Positions 32,001-39,255 of a stretch of DNA of 64,000 nucleotides are shown here, in pieces. A program made the translations under genes and the position numbers. Below the pieces are notes generated by a model. That model searched no databases and had not been told where the DNA came from. It worked only from the letters and a program-made list of their open reading frames with translations. Every line of letters begins with the position of its first letter. Position 1 is the stretch's first letter. The DNA is taken from NCBI GenBank assembly GCA_964615375.1, contig CAZTOW010000052.1, positions 1 to 64,000 of the forward strand, written 5' to 3'. This DNA comes from CAZKWG01 sp964615375 (GTDB taxonomy: Bacteria > Myxococcota_A > UBA796 > CAZKWG01).

Positions 32001-34750
32001 TCAGCGGCTCAGGCAAGACCAGCCTGGCCTTCGACACGCTCTTCTCCGAGGGCCAGCGTCGCTACGTGGAGAGCCTGTCCACCTACGCCCGCCGCTTCCT
32101 GGGCCGCATGGAGCGCGCCCCGGTGGACCACGTCGAGGGCCTGGCCCCCGCCATCGCCATCGATCAGCAGAACCGCGGGCACAACCCCCGCTCCACGGTG
32201 GCCACGGTCACCGAGATCTACGACGCCTTCCGCCTGCTCTACGCGCGCATCGGCCACGCCCACTGCCCCACCTGCCACCAGCCCCTCCGCGCCCTCTCCC
32301 CCACCGCCGCCGCCCGGCGCCTGCAGGGCCTCGCCCCGGGGGCGGGCTGGCTCCTGGCCGATCTGCCGGCGGGCCAGCGCGCGGGTGAGCTGCTGCGGGA
32401 GGGCTGGACCCGGGTGATGATCGACGGGGGTGAGCAGGAGCTCTCCGACCCGGAGGCCCTGCTCCCCGCGGTCGGGCTGGTCATCGACCGCCTGGACCCG
32501 GCCAGCGCCCCGCCCGAGCGCCTCAGCGAGGCGGTGGCCACGGCCTACGGCTGGGGGCAGGATCGCGCCCGCTTCCTGCCGCGCAAGGGCGGGGCGGAGA
32601 TCGTGCTCACCCGCGCCGCCGTCTGCCCGGAGCACGGCCGCGCGCTGCCGCTGGAGCTCACGCCCCGCCACTTCTCCTTCAACGCGCTGCTGGGGGCCTG
32701 CCCGGCCTGCGCGGGCCTGGGCCGCCGCCTCAGCATCGATCTGGACCTGCTCTTCCCCTACCCCGGCCACGCGCTGGAGGGCGCCATCGACGGGCGGGTG
32801 GGAGCCGTGCTGCTGCGCAACCCGCGCTCCGAGGCGCTGATACGCGCGCTGTACCGACGTTACAATACACCTTATGACACAGCCTTCCGCGCCCTCCCCG
32901 CGGAGCTGAAGCGCGACCTGCTGCGCGGGGTGGCCGAGCCCATCGCCATCTCCTTCGAGCGCAGCTGGGGCAAGACGAAGGCGAAGATCGAGGAGACCCA
33001 GACCTGGGTGGGGATCCTGCCCCTGGTGGAGGGATGGGCCGCCAGCACCGAGTGGGTGCGGCGCGAGGCCACCTGCCCGGACTGCCATGGTCAGCGCCTC
33101 AAGCCCGAGCTGCTGGCCGTGACCCTGGGCGCGACCGCGACCGCCCCCCTGGAGAAGGGGCGGCGCCCCGGCCTCTCCATCGCGGAGGTCTCCGCCATGA
33201 CGGTGGTGCAGGCCCGGCGCTTCTGGGCGGAGATCCCCCTCTCCGCGGACGAGCGGACCATCGCCGAGCAGGTGCTGGACGAGCTCGGGGCCCGGCTCGG
33301 CTTCCTGGACGACGTCGGCCTGGGCTACCTCACGCTCGACCGCCCGGCGGAGACCCTCTCTGGCGGAGAGGCCCAGCGCATCCGCCTGGCCACGCAGCTC
33401 GGCGCGAAGCTGACGGGCGTGCTCTACGTGCTGGACGAGCCCACCACCGGCCTGCACCAGCGGGACACGGCCCGCCTGCTGGCCACCCTGCGCGGGCTCA
33501 GCGATCTGGGCAACACCCTGGTCGTCGTGGAGCACGACCCGGAGGTGATGCGGGCGGCGGATCACCTGCTGGATCTGGGCCCCGGGGCGGGCGAGCACGG
33601 CGGGCGCCTCATCGATCAGGGCACCCCCGCCGCCGTCGCCGCCGGCCCCGGCCTCACCGGCGAGTACCTCTCCGGGCGCCGCGTGATCCCCACCCCCGCC
33701 CAGCGCCGGACGCCCAAGGGCTGGCTCACCGCGCAGCCCAGCAGCCTGCACAACCTCAAAGGTGTAACGCCGCGCTTCCCGCTCGGCTGCCTGAGCGTCG
33801 TCACCGGCGTCAGCGGCTCGGGCAAGTCCACGCTGGCGCTGGACGTCTTCGCCCCCTGGTACGTGAGCCAGCCCGGGGCGCGCCTGGTCACCGTGGACCA
33901 GCGTCCCATCGGCCGCACCCCGCGCAGCACCCCCGCCTCCTACTGCGGGATCTGGGATCCGGTGCGCGCCCTCTTCGCCCAGAGCGAGGCGTCCCGGCAG
34001 CGTGGCTGGGGTCCCGGACGTTACACCTTCAATTCTCCCGATGGCGGACGCTGCGTCCACTGCGAGGGCCGCGGCTCCATCCAGGTGGAGATGCACTTCC
34101 TCTCCGACGTCTGGATCCGCTGCGACCGCTGCCGCGGGCGGCGCTTCGACGGCGAGACTCTGGAGGTGCGCTGGCGCGGGCTGAGCATCGCCGACGTGCT
34201 GGATCTCACGGCGGACGACGCGCTCGACGTGTTCAAGAACCAGCGCGCCATCAAGAAGCGGCTACAAGCCATGGTGGATGTCGGCCTGGGCTACCTGCGG
34301 CTCGGCCAGCCCGCGCCCACGCTCTCCGGCGGCGAGGCCCAGCGGCTGAAGCTGGCCGAGGAGCTGATGGGTCGCCCCCAGCCCACCGTCTACCTGCTGG
34401 ACGAGCCCACCACCGGCCTGCACTTCGCCGACGTGGACAAGCTGCTGGGCGTGCTGCACCGCCTGGTCGAGGCCGGGCACACGGTGATCATCATCGAGCA
34501 CCACCTGGACGTGATCCGCAACGCCGACCACGTCGTGGACATGGGGCCGGAGGGAGGCGACGCGGGCGGGCGCATCGTGGCCGAGGGCACCCCGGAGCAG
34601 ATCGTGGCGGCGGGGACCTGGACCGGGCGAGCGCTGGGGGCCACCGGGCTCAGCCCAGCCCCCGGGCTCAAGGCTCCCCCACCAGCTCCCGCAGCTCCCG
34701 CAGCCGGCGGAAGAGCTCGTCCTTCTCCTCCTCGGCGAAAGAAGGGCTGA
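29027..34750 (+). CDS. uvrA: tandem (double) UvrA, excinuclease ABC subunit A
   Basis: 1907 residues, twice the usual about 940. GTG 29027 gives VDSIRVVGAREHNLKGV, which aligns exactly with the canonical UvrA N-terminus. Four ABC half-sites occur in order: Walker A near residues 31, 630, 991 and 1594; TLSGGE[AG]QR signatures near 479, 819, 1442 and 1764. Copy 1 spans about 1-944, copy 2 about 958-1870. In both copies the first zinc site is C-x2-H (CVEH, CPEH) paired with C-x2-C, while the second zinc module keeps C-x2-C pairs (CEEC/CESC; CVHC/CDRC). It recognises bulky DNA lesions with UvrB. A fused dimer resembles the long chlamydial UvrA. The Pro/Lys-rich tail overlaps the convergent DUF2254 gene by 83 bases. 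Open frame before 29027 is not coding. Confidence 0.95.
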   Translation: MDSIRVVGAREHNLKGVDLAIPRDSLVVFTGLSGSGKSSLAFDTIHQEGQRRFLESLSAYARQFLGTLEKPKVDRVDGLSPTLCIDQKTVNRNPRSTVGTITEILDHLRLLLARLGTPRCPVCHTVIQTLSPGQIADLLLRESPGAALIVLAPIVRDRKGEYRKELAQALRDGWLRARIDGELRSLEEEITLARYEKHTIELVVDRLRAHPAQRDRLVEALERGLSLGEGVVTCLVDDQHRAFSSARTCVEHGVSIPEMEPRLFSFNAPQGMCPTCSGLGYLEDFDQELLFDPRAPVGEALRALEGDDPLPFTTLSRDVLREVAEAIGVTPDTRWGALSDEHRRVMLEGSDLRYEVTRVSGGRTTTLEKRWGGIMPTLEQVWKYTWLQRLGRYRRQVVCPSCAGKRLNPVALAVDFRGQSISTLAHMSVTDARRFFDELKLEGDELSVGEPILREIRGRLVFLDQVGLGYLSLDRSAATLSGGEGQRIRLASAVGAGLQGITYILDEPSIGLHTRDHARLLDALLRLRDKGNTVIVVEHDPETMARADWLVEVGPGAGRLGGTLVASAPPGEFLRSGAVTARWLRGEERIPVPERRRPGNGASLRLRGARANNLNGVDVEIPLGCLIAVTGVSGSGKSSLILDVLHRALCKALGHEHDRPGEHDGLEGAENLDKVIEIDQAPIGRTPRSNPATYTGAMDLIRDLFAELPESRARGYKKGRFSFNVEGGRCEECQGAGVKTVEMQFLADVDVVCESCAGRRFNPDTLAVRYRGKTITDVLEMTISEATSFFAAHRKLHRILSTLDQTGLGYVALGQPSTTLSGGEAQRIKLATELQRPATGRTLYILDEPTTGLHMADIARLLGALNALVEAGNTVLVIEHNTDIIKVADHLIDLGPEGGAGGGRLVGQGTPERVAALDTPTGRALAEVLRREGRLSHDVTSVNRLEEPGFVYAAPRPRGQGTDLVLRGVHTHNLQGLDVALPAGKMSVITGVSGSGKTSLAFDTLFSEGQRRYVESLSTYARRFLGRMERAPVDHVEGLAPAIAIDQQNRGHNPRSTVATVTEIYDAFRLLYARIGHAHCPTCHQPLRALSPTAAARRLQGLAPGAGWLLADLPAGQRAGELLREGWTRVMIDGGEQELSDPEALLPAVGLVIDRLDPASAPPERLSEAVATAYGWGQDRARFLPRKGGAEIVLTRAAVCPEHGRALPLELTPRHFSFNALLGACPACAGLGRRLSIDLDLLFPYPGHALEGAIDGRVGAVLLRNPRSEALIRALYRRYNTPYDTAFRALPAELKRDLLRGVAEPIAISFERSWGKTKAKIEETQTWVGILPLVEGWAASTEWVRREATCPDCHGQRLKPELLAVTLGATATAPLEKGRRPGLSIAEVSAMTVVQARRFWAEIPLSADERTIAEQVLDELGARLGFLDDVGLGYLTLDRPAETLSGGEAQRIRLATQLGAKLTGVLYVLDEPTTGLHQRDTARLLATLRGLSDLGNTLVVVEHDPEVMRAADHLLDLGPGAGEHGGRLIDQGTPAAVAAGPGLTGEYLSGRRVIPTPAQRRTPKGWLTAQPSSLHNLKGVTPRFPLGCLSVVTGVSGSGKSTLALDVFAPWYVSQPGARLVTVDQRPIGRTPRSTPASYCGIWDPVRALFAQSEASRQRGWGPGRYTFNSPDGGRCVHCEGRGSIQVEMHFLSDVWIRCDRCRGRRFDGETLEVRWRGLSIADVLDLTADDALDVFKNQRAIKKRLQAMVDVGLGYLRLGQPAPTLSGGEAQRLKLAEELMGRPQPTVYLLDEPTTGLHFADVDKLLGVLHRLVEAGHTVIIIEHHLDVIRNADHVVDMGPEGGDAGGRIVAEGTPEQIVAAGTWTGRALGATGLSPAPGLKAPPPAPAAPAAGGRARPSPPRRKKG

Positions 34751-35963
34751 GGCCGGAGGCGAGCAGCCGGGCCTGGAGCGCGACGCGGGCGAGGGCGGCC
34801 GGGTCGCGGGTGCAGGCCGCCACATCCCGCAGGCAGCGGCAGAGGCGCAGGCTGACGGCCAGATCTCCGCGGGCGTACTGGCGGATCTGCTCGAAGGCCA
34901 GGTCGATGAGGTCGGCCAGGGTGGTCTGCGGGAGCACGACGCGGCCCGTCCCCCGCGTGAACACGGAGGGGGGCGCGTGGCGCCGGGCGACGCGGATGAG
35001 CAGGCGCGTGAGGTGGTCCAGGCAGGTGGCGGCCGTGCTGGGGTCGTTGACCGCCGGAGACAGCGCCTTCAACGCGATGTCCACGATCTGGCGCACGCCC
35101 CACTCCGCGTCCATCTGCATGGTGCGCACGGGCCCCAGGTCCAGGGCCTCGCGGCAGCGCTCCTCCAGCTCCGGGCTGGCGGCGGTGGGCGGCCAGACGG
35201 CGAAGAGCGGGGCGCCCTCCGGGGCGAAGCGGCCCATGCCGCGGAGCAGGTGCAGCTCGGCCCCGTTCTCCGAGGCGACGACCAGCAGGCGCTCCAGGTC
35301 GATGAGCTGCACGTAGCCGCTCCGGTCGGCGCTCACGCGGGCGGCGTCGGGCTGCAGGGGCGGCGCCGGGCTGGCCGTCGCGGGCGCGGGCAGGAAGACC
35401 TCGTCGATGACGGGCTCCGTCTGGGAGGCGAGCCGGTCGATGAGGAAATTCGCCTGGATGGACTGGACGATGTGGTGGATGAACCACACCAGCATCAGCA
35501 GCGAGCCCACCGCCAGCCCCACCGAGACGCTGAGCGCCACCCCGGGCACGAAGGGCGGATCCAGGCGCACCGCCCGCAGGGTGAGCAGGGAGAACACGAA
35601 GGTCCCCAGCAACAGGCCGAGCGTGTTCTGGCTGGTGCGGTCCCGCATGAAGCCGGCCAGGATCCGCGTGGAGAACTGCATGGAGGCCAGGCTGAGCGCG
35701 ACCAGCAGGATGGAGTACACCACGCTGACCACGGTCATCATGCTGCCGGCCAGCGTGCCCAGCACGACCTGAGCCGCCCCCGGCTCCAGCGCGACCCAGG
35801 CCTCGAAGGCGGCGAAGTGCGGGTCTCCCAGCCGAGCCTCCTCCCAGCGCGGCAGGAGCAGGGCGAAGGCCCCGAGGCTCACGATGATCCAGAGCGGGCG
35901 GAAGAGCAGGCTGGCCCGGAGATCCCAGGCGAGCTGGCGCAGGCGGAAGAGGAGCGGGAGCAT
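34668..35963 (-). CDS. DUF2254 membrane protein
   Basis: 431 residues from ATG 35963 (an in-frame start at 36017 only adds a polar leader). Four hydrophobic segments fall in the first about 190 residues, including MMTVVSVVYSILLVALSLASMQFSTRIL, RTSQNTLGLLLGTFVFSLL and LMLVWFIHHIVQSIQANFLID, which are strong DUF2254 signatures. The remaining soluble domain (GYVQLIDLERLL; DAEWGVRQIVDIALKALSPAVNDPSTA) is also family-typical. DUF2254 proteins are inner-membrane proteins of unknown function, possibly channels. The C-terminal coding sequence overlaps the end of uvrA on the opposite strand by 83 bases. No strong SD is visible. Confidence 0.88.
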   Translation of the reverse strand: MLPLLFRLRQLAWDLRASLLFRPLWIIVSLGAFALLLPRWEEARLGDPHFAAFEAWVALEPGAAQVVLGTLAGSMMTVVSVVYSILLVALSLASMQFSTRILAGFMRDRTSQNTLGLLLGTFVFSLLTLRAVRLDPPFVPGVALSVSVGLAVGSLLMLVWFIHHIVQSIQANFLIDRLASQTEPVIDEVFLPAPATASPAPPLQPDAARVSADRSGYVQLIDLERLLVVASENGAELHLLRGMGRFAPEGAPLFAVWPPTAASPELEERCREALDLGPVRTMQMDAEWGVRQIVDIALKALSPAVNDPSTAATCLDHLTRLLIRVARRHAPPSVFTRGTGRVVLPQTTLADLIDLAFEQIRQYARGDLAVSLRLCRCLRDVAACTRDPAALARVALQARLLASGLSPSFAEEEKDELFRRLRELRELVGEP

Positions 35964-36033
35964 CGGGGGAGCATACTCCGCGGAGAGGCGCGCGGTCAGG
36001 TCTCCCCCTGGGCGCACGACGCCCTGCGGGGGC

Positions 36034-36057
36034 GCTCGGGCGAGCCCCTGCCCGAGC
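36034..36057 (-). terminator. GC-rich hairpin downstream of lipoprotein gene
   Basis: Perfect 8-bp arms GCTCGGGC / GCCCGAGC around an 8-base loop, 20 bases past the stop of the minus-strand lipoprotein gene. There is no T-tract, so an intrinsic terminator is only possible, or it may stabilise the mRNA end. Confidence 0.35.
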
Positions 36058-36077
36058 TCGTAACACAGGTGTAACGC

Positions 36078-36710
36078 CTACAGATTGTCCTGGCAGACGA
36101 TGGACATCCCAAAGGCCCCCTCCTCGCCCTCCTGGCTGTCCACGACCAGCAGGTAGCGGCGCTCCTCGTTGTTCCAGATGCGCACGAAGTCGTCGCCGCC
36201 GGACTCGGTGGAGTCACACTCCTGGATGTAGTTGCCCAGCACGGGGCACTCGTCCTCGTCCACCCAGTACATGGTGAACAGACCCAGGTCCCCGCAGGGC
36301 GAGTCGAAGTAGATGTAGACGTCGCCATTGCCCGGGTGGGTGAAGGAGTAGGTGACGTCGGCCCCCTCGAACTCGCTCTCCAGGGTGGGCGAGCAGAACC
36401 AGTCCTCGTAGACCTCGCCCTCGAAGTTGTTGGTGGCGGAGCCCTCGGTGGTGGAGACGAAGGCGTCCCCGCAGGAGAGCTCGCGGACGACACAGTCGTC
36501 GGAGGGATCATCCTCGACGTCGACCTCGTCGCAGTCCTGCACCTCGGCGTCTTCGTCGATGTCCGTGTCGGTGTCGCTGTCCGAGTCGCTGTCCGAGTCG
36601 CTGTCCGAGTCGCTGTCGGTGTCCGAGTCGCCGTCGCTCTCCTTGAACTCGACGTTGCAGGAGGTGCCGGTGAAACAGAGCAGGAGCGGGAGGAGGCGGG
36701 AGAGGCGCAT
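36078..36710 (-). CDS. lipoprotein with Ser-Asp repeat linker and PPC-like domain
   Basis: 210 residues. The signal ends in a lipobox-like FTGTSC, followed by an (SD/TD)n dipeptide linker (residues about 27-50). The C-terminal about 135-residue domain has paired cysteines: DCVVRELSCGD, WFCSPT, DSPCGDLGLFTMYWVDEDECP and QECD. A beta-sandwich rhythm (VTYSFTHPGNGDVYIYF; RRYLLVVDSQEG) resembles bacterial pre-peptidase C-terminal-like modules. It is a clear paralogue of the adjacent upstream gene, 26 bases away. It is probably displayed at the outer surface on a flexible stalk. No catalytic motif is visible. Confidence 0.85.
   Translation of the reverse strand: MRLSRLLPLLLCFTGTSCNVEFKESDGDSDTDSDSDSDSDSDSDSDTDTDIDEDAEVQDCDEVDVEDDPSDDCVVRELSCGDAFVSTTEGSATNNFEGEVYEDWFCSPTLESEFEGADVTYSFTHPGNGDVYIYFDSPCGDLGLFTMYWVDEDECPVLGNYIQECDSTESGGDDFVRIWNNEERRYLLVVDSQEGEEGAFGMSIVCQDNL
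36561..36636 (-). repeat. Ser-Asp coding microsatellite
   Basis: Tandem 6- and 12-base units (GACTCGGACAGC-type on the coding strand) encode the alternating Ser-Asp/Thr-Asp stalk of the lipoprotein. All units keep the reading frame, so length changes would alter the stalk rather than switch the gene off. Confidence 0.85.
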
Positions 36711-36736
36711 GGTGGGGCTGTCCGTGGGCAGGGGGT

Positions 36737-37426
36737 TCAGGACTCGCAGGTGACGGTCAGCGAGAACGGGAGCTCCTCCCCTTCCTTGCCGTCCACGACG
36801 ATGAGGTAGTGGTGACCGCTCTCGGGCTCCCAGATGGTCACGGAGCCGCCCTCGTCGTCATCGTCCACCTCGCAATCCAGGATGGAGTACCCCTCGGTGG
36901 GGCACTCCTCGTCGGACTCCCAGTACTCCCAGCGAATGTAGAAGATGTCCAGGTCGCCGCAGGGGCTGTCCAGGGTGAAGGTCGCCGATCCGCCGGGGTG
37001 CTCGAAGGCGTAGATGCGCTCGGGGCCGGAGTAGTCGCCCTCCCAGAGGCAGTACCAGGCCTCGTACTGGGTGATGTCCAGGTTCTCCGAGCCGCGGAAG
37101 GTGTCGCTCAGGATCACGTCGTCGCAGCTGGTCTCCATGGAGACGCACTCGTCGAGGGGGCGCTCCGGCTCGGGGGGGTTGTCGCAGTCGATGAGCGACT
37201 CGCCCTCGCCCTCGCCCTCCCCTTCGCCCTCGCCCTCGCCCTCACCTTCGCCTTCGCCTTCGCCCTCCCCTTCGCCTTCGCCCTCCCCTTCGCCCTCACC
37301 CTCGCCCTCGCCGGTGGGGTCGCCGGAGTCGGAGCCGGTGGAGTCGCCCGTCTCCACGGGCTCCTCGGGCTTGAAGATCACACAGCCCTGCACGAACAGG
37401 ATCACAGCCAGCGTGGGCGCGTGCAT
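36737..37426 (-). CDS. lipoprotein with Glu-Gly repeat linker and PPC-like domain
   Basis: 229 residues from ATG 37426 (GGAGG five bases upstream; the GTG at 37432 overlaps that SD). Signal MHAPTLAVILFVQGC gives a lipidated Cys at residue 15. A Thr/Ser/Asp-rich segment leads to about 18 Glu-Gly dipeptides (residues about 40-76). The C-terminal domain is homologous to that of the downstream gene (ECVSMETSC; DSPCGDLDIFYIRW; HHYLIVVDGKEGEELPFSLTVTC). The stalk composition differs (EG here, SD there) while the globular domain is conserved, so the two arose by duplication with independent stalk expansion. Function unknown; surface exposure likely. Confidence 0.85.
   Translation of the reverse strand: MHAPTLAVILFVQGCVIFKPEEPVETGDSTGSDSGDPTGEGEGEGEGEGEGEGEGEGEGEGEGEGEGEGEGEGEGESLIDCDNPPEPERPLDECVSMETSCDDVILSDTFRGSENLDITQYEAWYCLWEGDYSGPERIYAFEHPGGSATFTLDSPCGDLDIFYIRWEYWESDEECPTEGYSILDCEVDDDDEGGSVTIWEPESGHHYLIVVDGKEGEELPFSLTVTCES
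37201..37312 (-). repeat. Glu-Gly coding hexanucleotide repeat
   Basis: About 18 tandem 6-base units (GGCGAG-type on the coding strand with GAA/GAG and GGC/GGT/GGG variation) encode the (EG)n stalk of the lipoprotein. The unit length preserves frame. Confidence 0.9.
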
Positions 37427-37479
37427 GCGCACCTCCTCGCCCCCACGATAGCGCGCCGCGCGAGCGAGCGGGGGGCTGA

Positions 37480-39255
37480 TCAGGCGTCCGGGCCGACGAC
37501 CCGGCTCCCCGCCTCGACCAAGGCCGCATATCGACCACCACGCGCCAGCAGCTCCTCGTGGGTGCCCTGCTCGACGACGCTGCCGCGCTCCATGACGTAG
37601 ATGCGATCGGCGCGCTGGATGGTGGACAGGCGGTGGGCGATGACCAGGACGGTCTTGCGCTCGAAGATGCGGGAGATCGCGTCCTGGATGAGGCCCTCGG
37701 TCACGGAGTCCACGCTGGCGGTGGCCTCGTCCAGGATGATGACGGCCGGATCGTGGGCCATGGTGCGGGCGAAGGTGACGAGCTGGCCTTCGCCCACGGA
37801 CAGATCGGCCCCGCGCTCGCGCAGGACGTGCTCCCAGCCCAGGCGGGAGATGGTGGCCTCGGCGTGGACCAGGCGGGCGGCCTCCTGTCTCGCCTCCGGG
37901 GTGATGCTGGGGTTGCCCAGATCGACGTTGAAGGCGAGCGTGTCGCTGAAGAGCTGGATGTCCTGGCGCACGCTGGCGATCTGGCGGCGCAGGTCGGCGG
38001 TGCGCACGCGGGAGAGCTCGACCCCGTCCAGCGTGATGGACCCGGTGTAGCCGTCGTAGGAGCGGTCGATGAGGCGGGTCACGGTGGTCTTGCCGCTGCC
38101 CGAGGAGCCGACCAGGGCCACGACCTCACCGGGCTTCAGCTCGATGTCCACGCCGCGCAGGATCTCGTCCGCGCCCTCCTTGTAGCGGAAGTGGACGTCG
38201 CGGAGGACCAGGTGGCCCTGGACGCTCGGCATCGAGACGTCCCCTTCCTTGATCCGATCGTCCGCGTCCAGCAGCTCGAAGATCTTGACCAGGGCGGTGG
38301 ACGCGCGCTGGAGGATGGCGATCTTGCCCGAGGCGTCGCGCAGCGGCCGGAAGAGGCGGTCGATGTAGTCGATGAAGGCGACCAGCAGCCCGGGGGTGAT
38401 CGCGCTCTCCGCCGGGACGTGGAGCCCGAGCCCGCCCAGCAGCCCGGCGCCGTACCAGAGCATGGCGGCCACGCAGACGCTGCTGAAGCCGTCCACGACG
38501 GAGAAGGTCAGCGACTCGTAGATGTTGGACACGCTGTTGGCGTCGCGGAAGCGGCGGTTGTGGCGCTCAAACAGGTCCTCGCAGACCTGCTCCGCCCCGA
38601 AGAGCTGCACGACCTCCACCCCGTCGATGCGCTCGGCGAGGCAGGCGTTGACGGCGGCCTGCGCGTCCCGGATCTCCAGGAAGAGCACGCGCATGCGCCG
38701 GCGCAGGAAGTTCAGCGTGAGCAGCAGCGGCGGCGCCAGCGCCAGCAGGACCAGGGTGAGCCGCGCGTCCAGCCAGAACATGGCGCCCAGCGTGCCCACG
38801 ATCATCAGCAGATCGAGCACGATGGTCACCACGCCCGCGCCCAGCGCCTCCCCCAGCGCCTCCACGTCGCTGGTGAGCCGGGTCAGCATGAGCCCGGCGG
38901 GGCGCTGGTCGTAGTAGCGCTGGGCGAGGGAGAGCGCGTGGGCGTACATGCGCTCGCGCATCCGCGCCATCACGCGCTGCCCGCCCCAGGCGATGACCAG
39001 GGTGTAGGCGGCCTCCAGCGCGTAGGCCCCCAGCACGGCGCCCAGGAAGGTGAGCGCGAGCTCGGGCAGGCCCTCCAGCACCCCGGGGGCGATGTGCTCG
39101 TCGATGATCTGCTTGAGCAGCCAGGGCTGGGCGAGGCTGAGCGCGGCGATGGCCGGGGTGGCGACGAGGGCGAAGAGGAAGGCCCAGCGCTCGCCGGTGG
39201 CGAGGGCCCAGAGGCGGCGGATGACCTTGAGATCGCCGGAGGGCTGCGCGCTCAT
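37480..39255 (-). CDS. ABC exporter half-transporter (consensus NBD)
   Basis: 591 residues with an N-terminal six-helix exporter domain (residues about 20-320) and a C-terminal ATPase. The NBD has Walker A VGSSGSGKTT, signature DLSVGEGQ, Walker B VIILDEATASVD with the catalytic Glu, and the switch His in IAHRLS. The signature deviates from LSGGQ (LSVGEGQ). Its ATG overlaps the stop of the upstream transporter gene (ATGA), and the partner carries complementary NBD changes. The pair therefore probably forms a heterodimeric exporter of the TM287/288 or BmrCD type. The substrate (drug, lipid or peptide) is unknown. Confidence 0.93.
   Translation of the reverse strand: MSAQPSGDLKVIRRLWALATGERWAFLFALVATPAIAALSLAQPWLLKQIIDEHIAPGVLEGLPELALTFLGAVLGAYALEAAYTLVIAWGGQRVMARMRERMYAHALSLAQRYYDQRPAGLMLTRLTSDVEALGEALGAGVVTIVLDLLMIVGTLGAMFWLDARLTLVLLALAPPLLLTLNFLRRRMRVLFLEIRDAQAAVNACLAERIDGVEVVQLFGAEQVCEDLFERHNRRFRDANSVSNIYESLTFSVVDGFSSVCVAAMLWYGAGLLGGLGLHVPAESAITPGLLVAFIDYIDRLFRPLRDASGKIAILQRASTALVKIFELLDADDRIKEGDVSMPSVQGHLVLRDVHFRYKEGADEILRGVDIELKPGEVVALVGSSGSGKTTVTRLIDRSYDGYTGSITLDGVELSRVRTADLRRQIASVRQDIQLFSDTLAFNVDLGNPSITPEARQEAARLVHAEATISRLGWEHVLRERGADLSVGEGQLVTFARTMAHDPAVIILDEATASVDSVTEGLIQDAISRIFERKTVLVIAHRLSTIQRADRIYVMERGSVVEQGTHEELLARGGRYAALVEAGSRVVGPDA

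Noticed and set aside
37201..37312. Regular short repeats considered as a CRISPR array
   Set aside because: Units are 6 bases with no spacers and they encode an in-frame Glu-Gly stalk.
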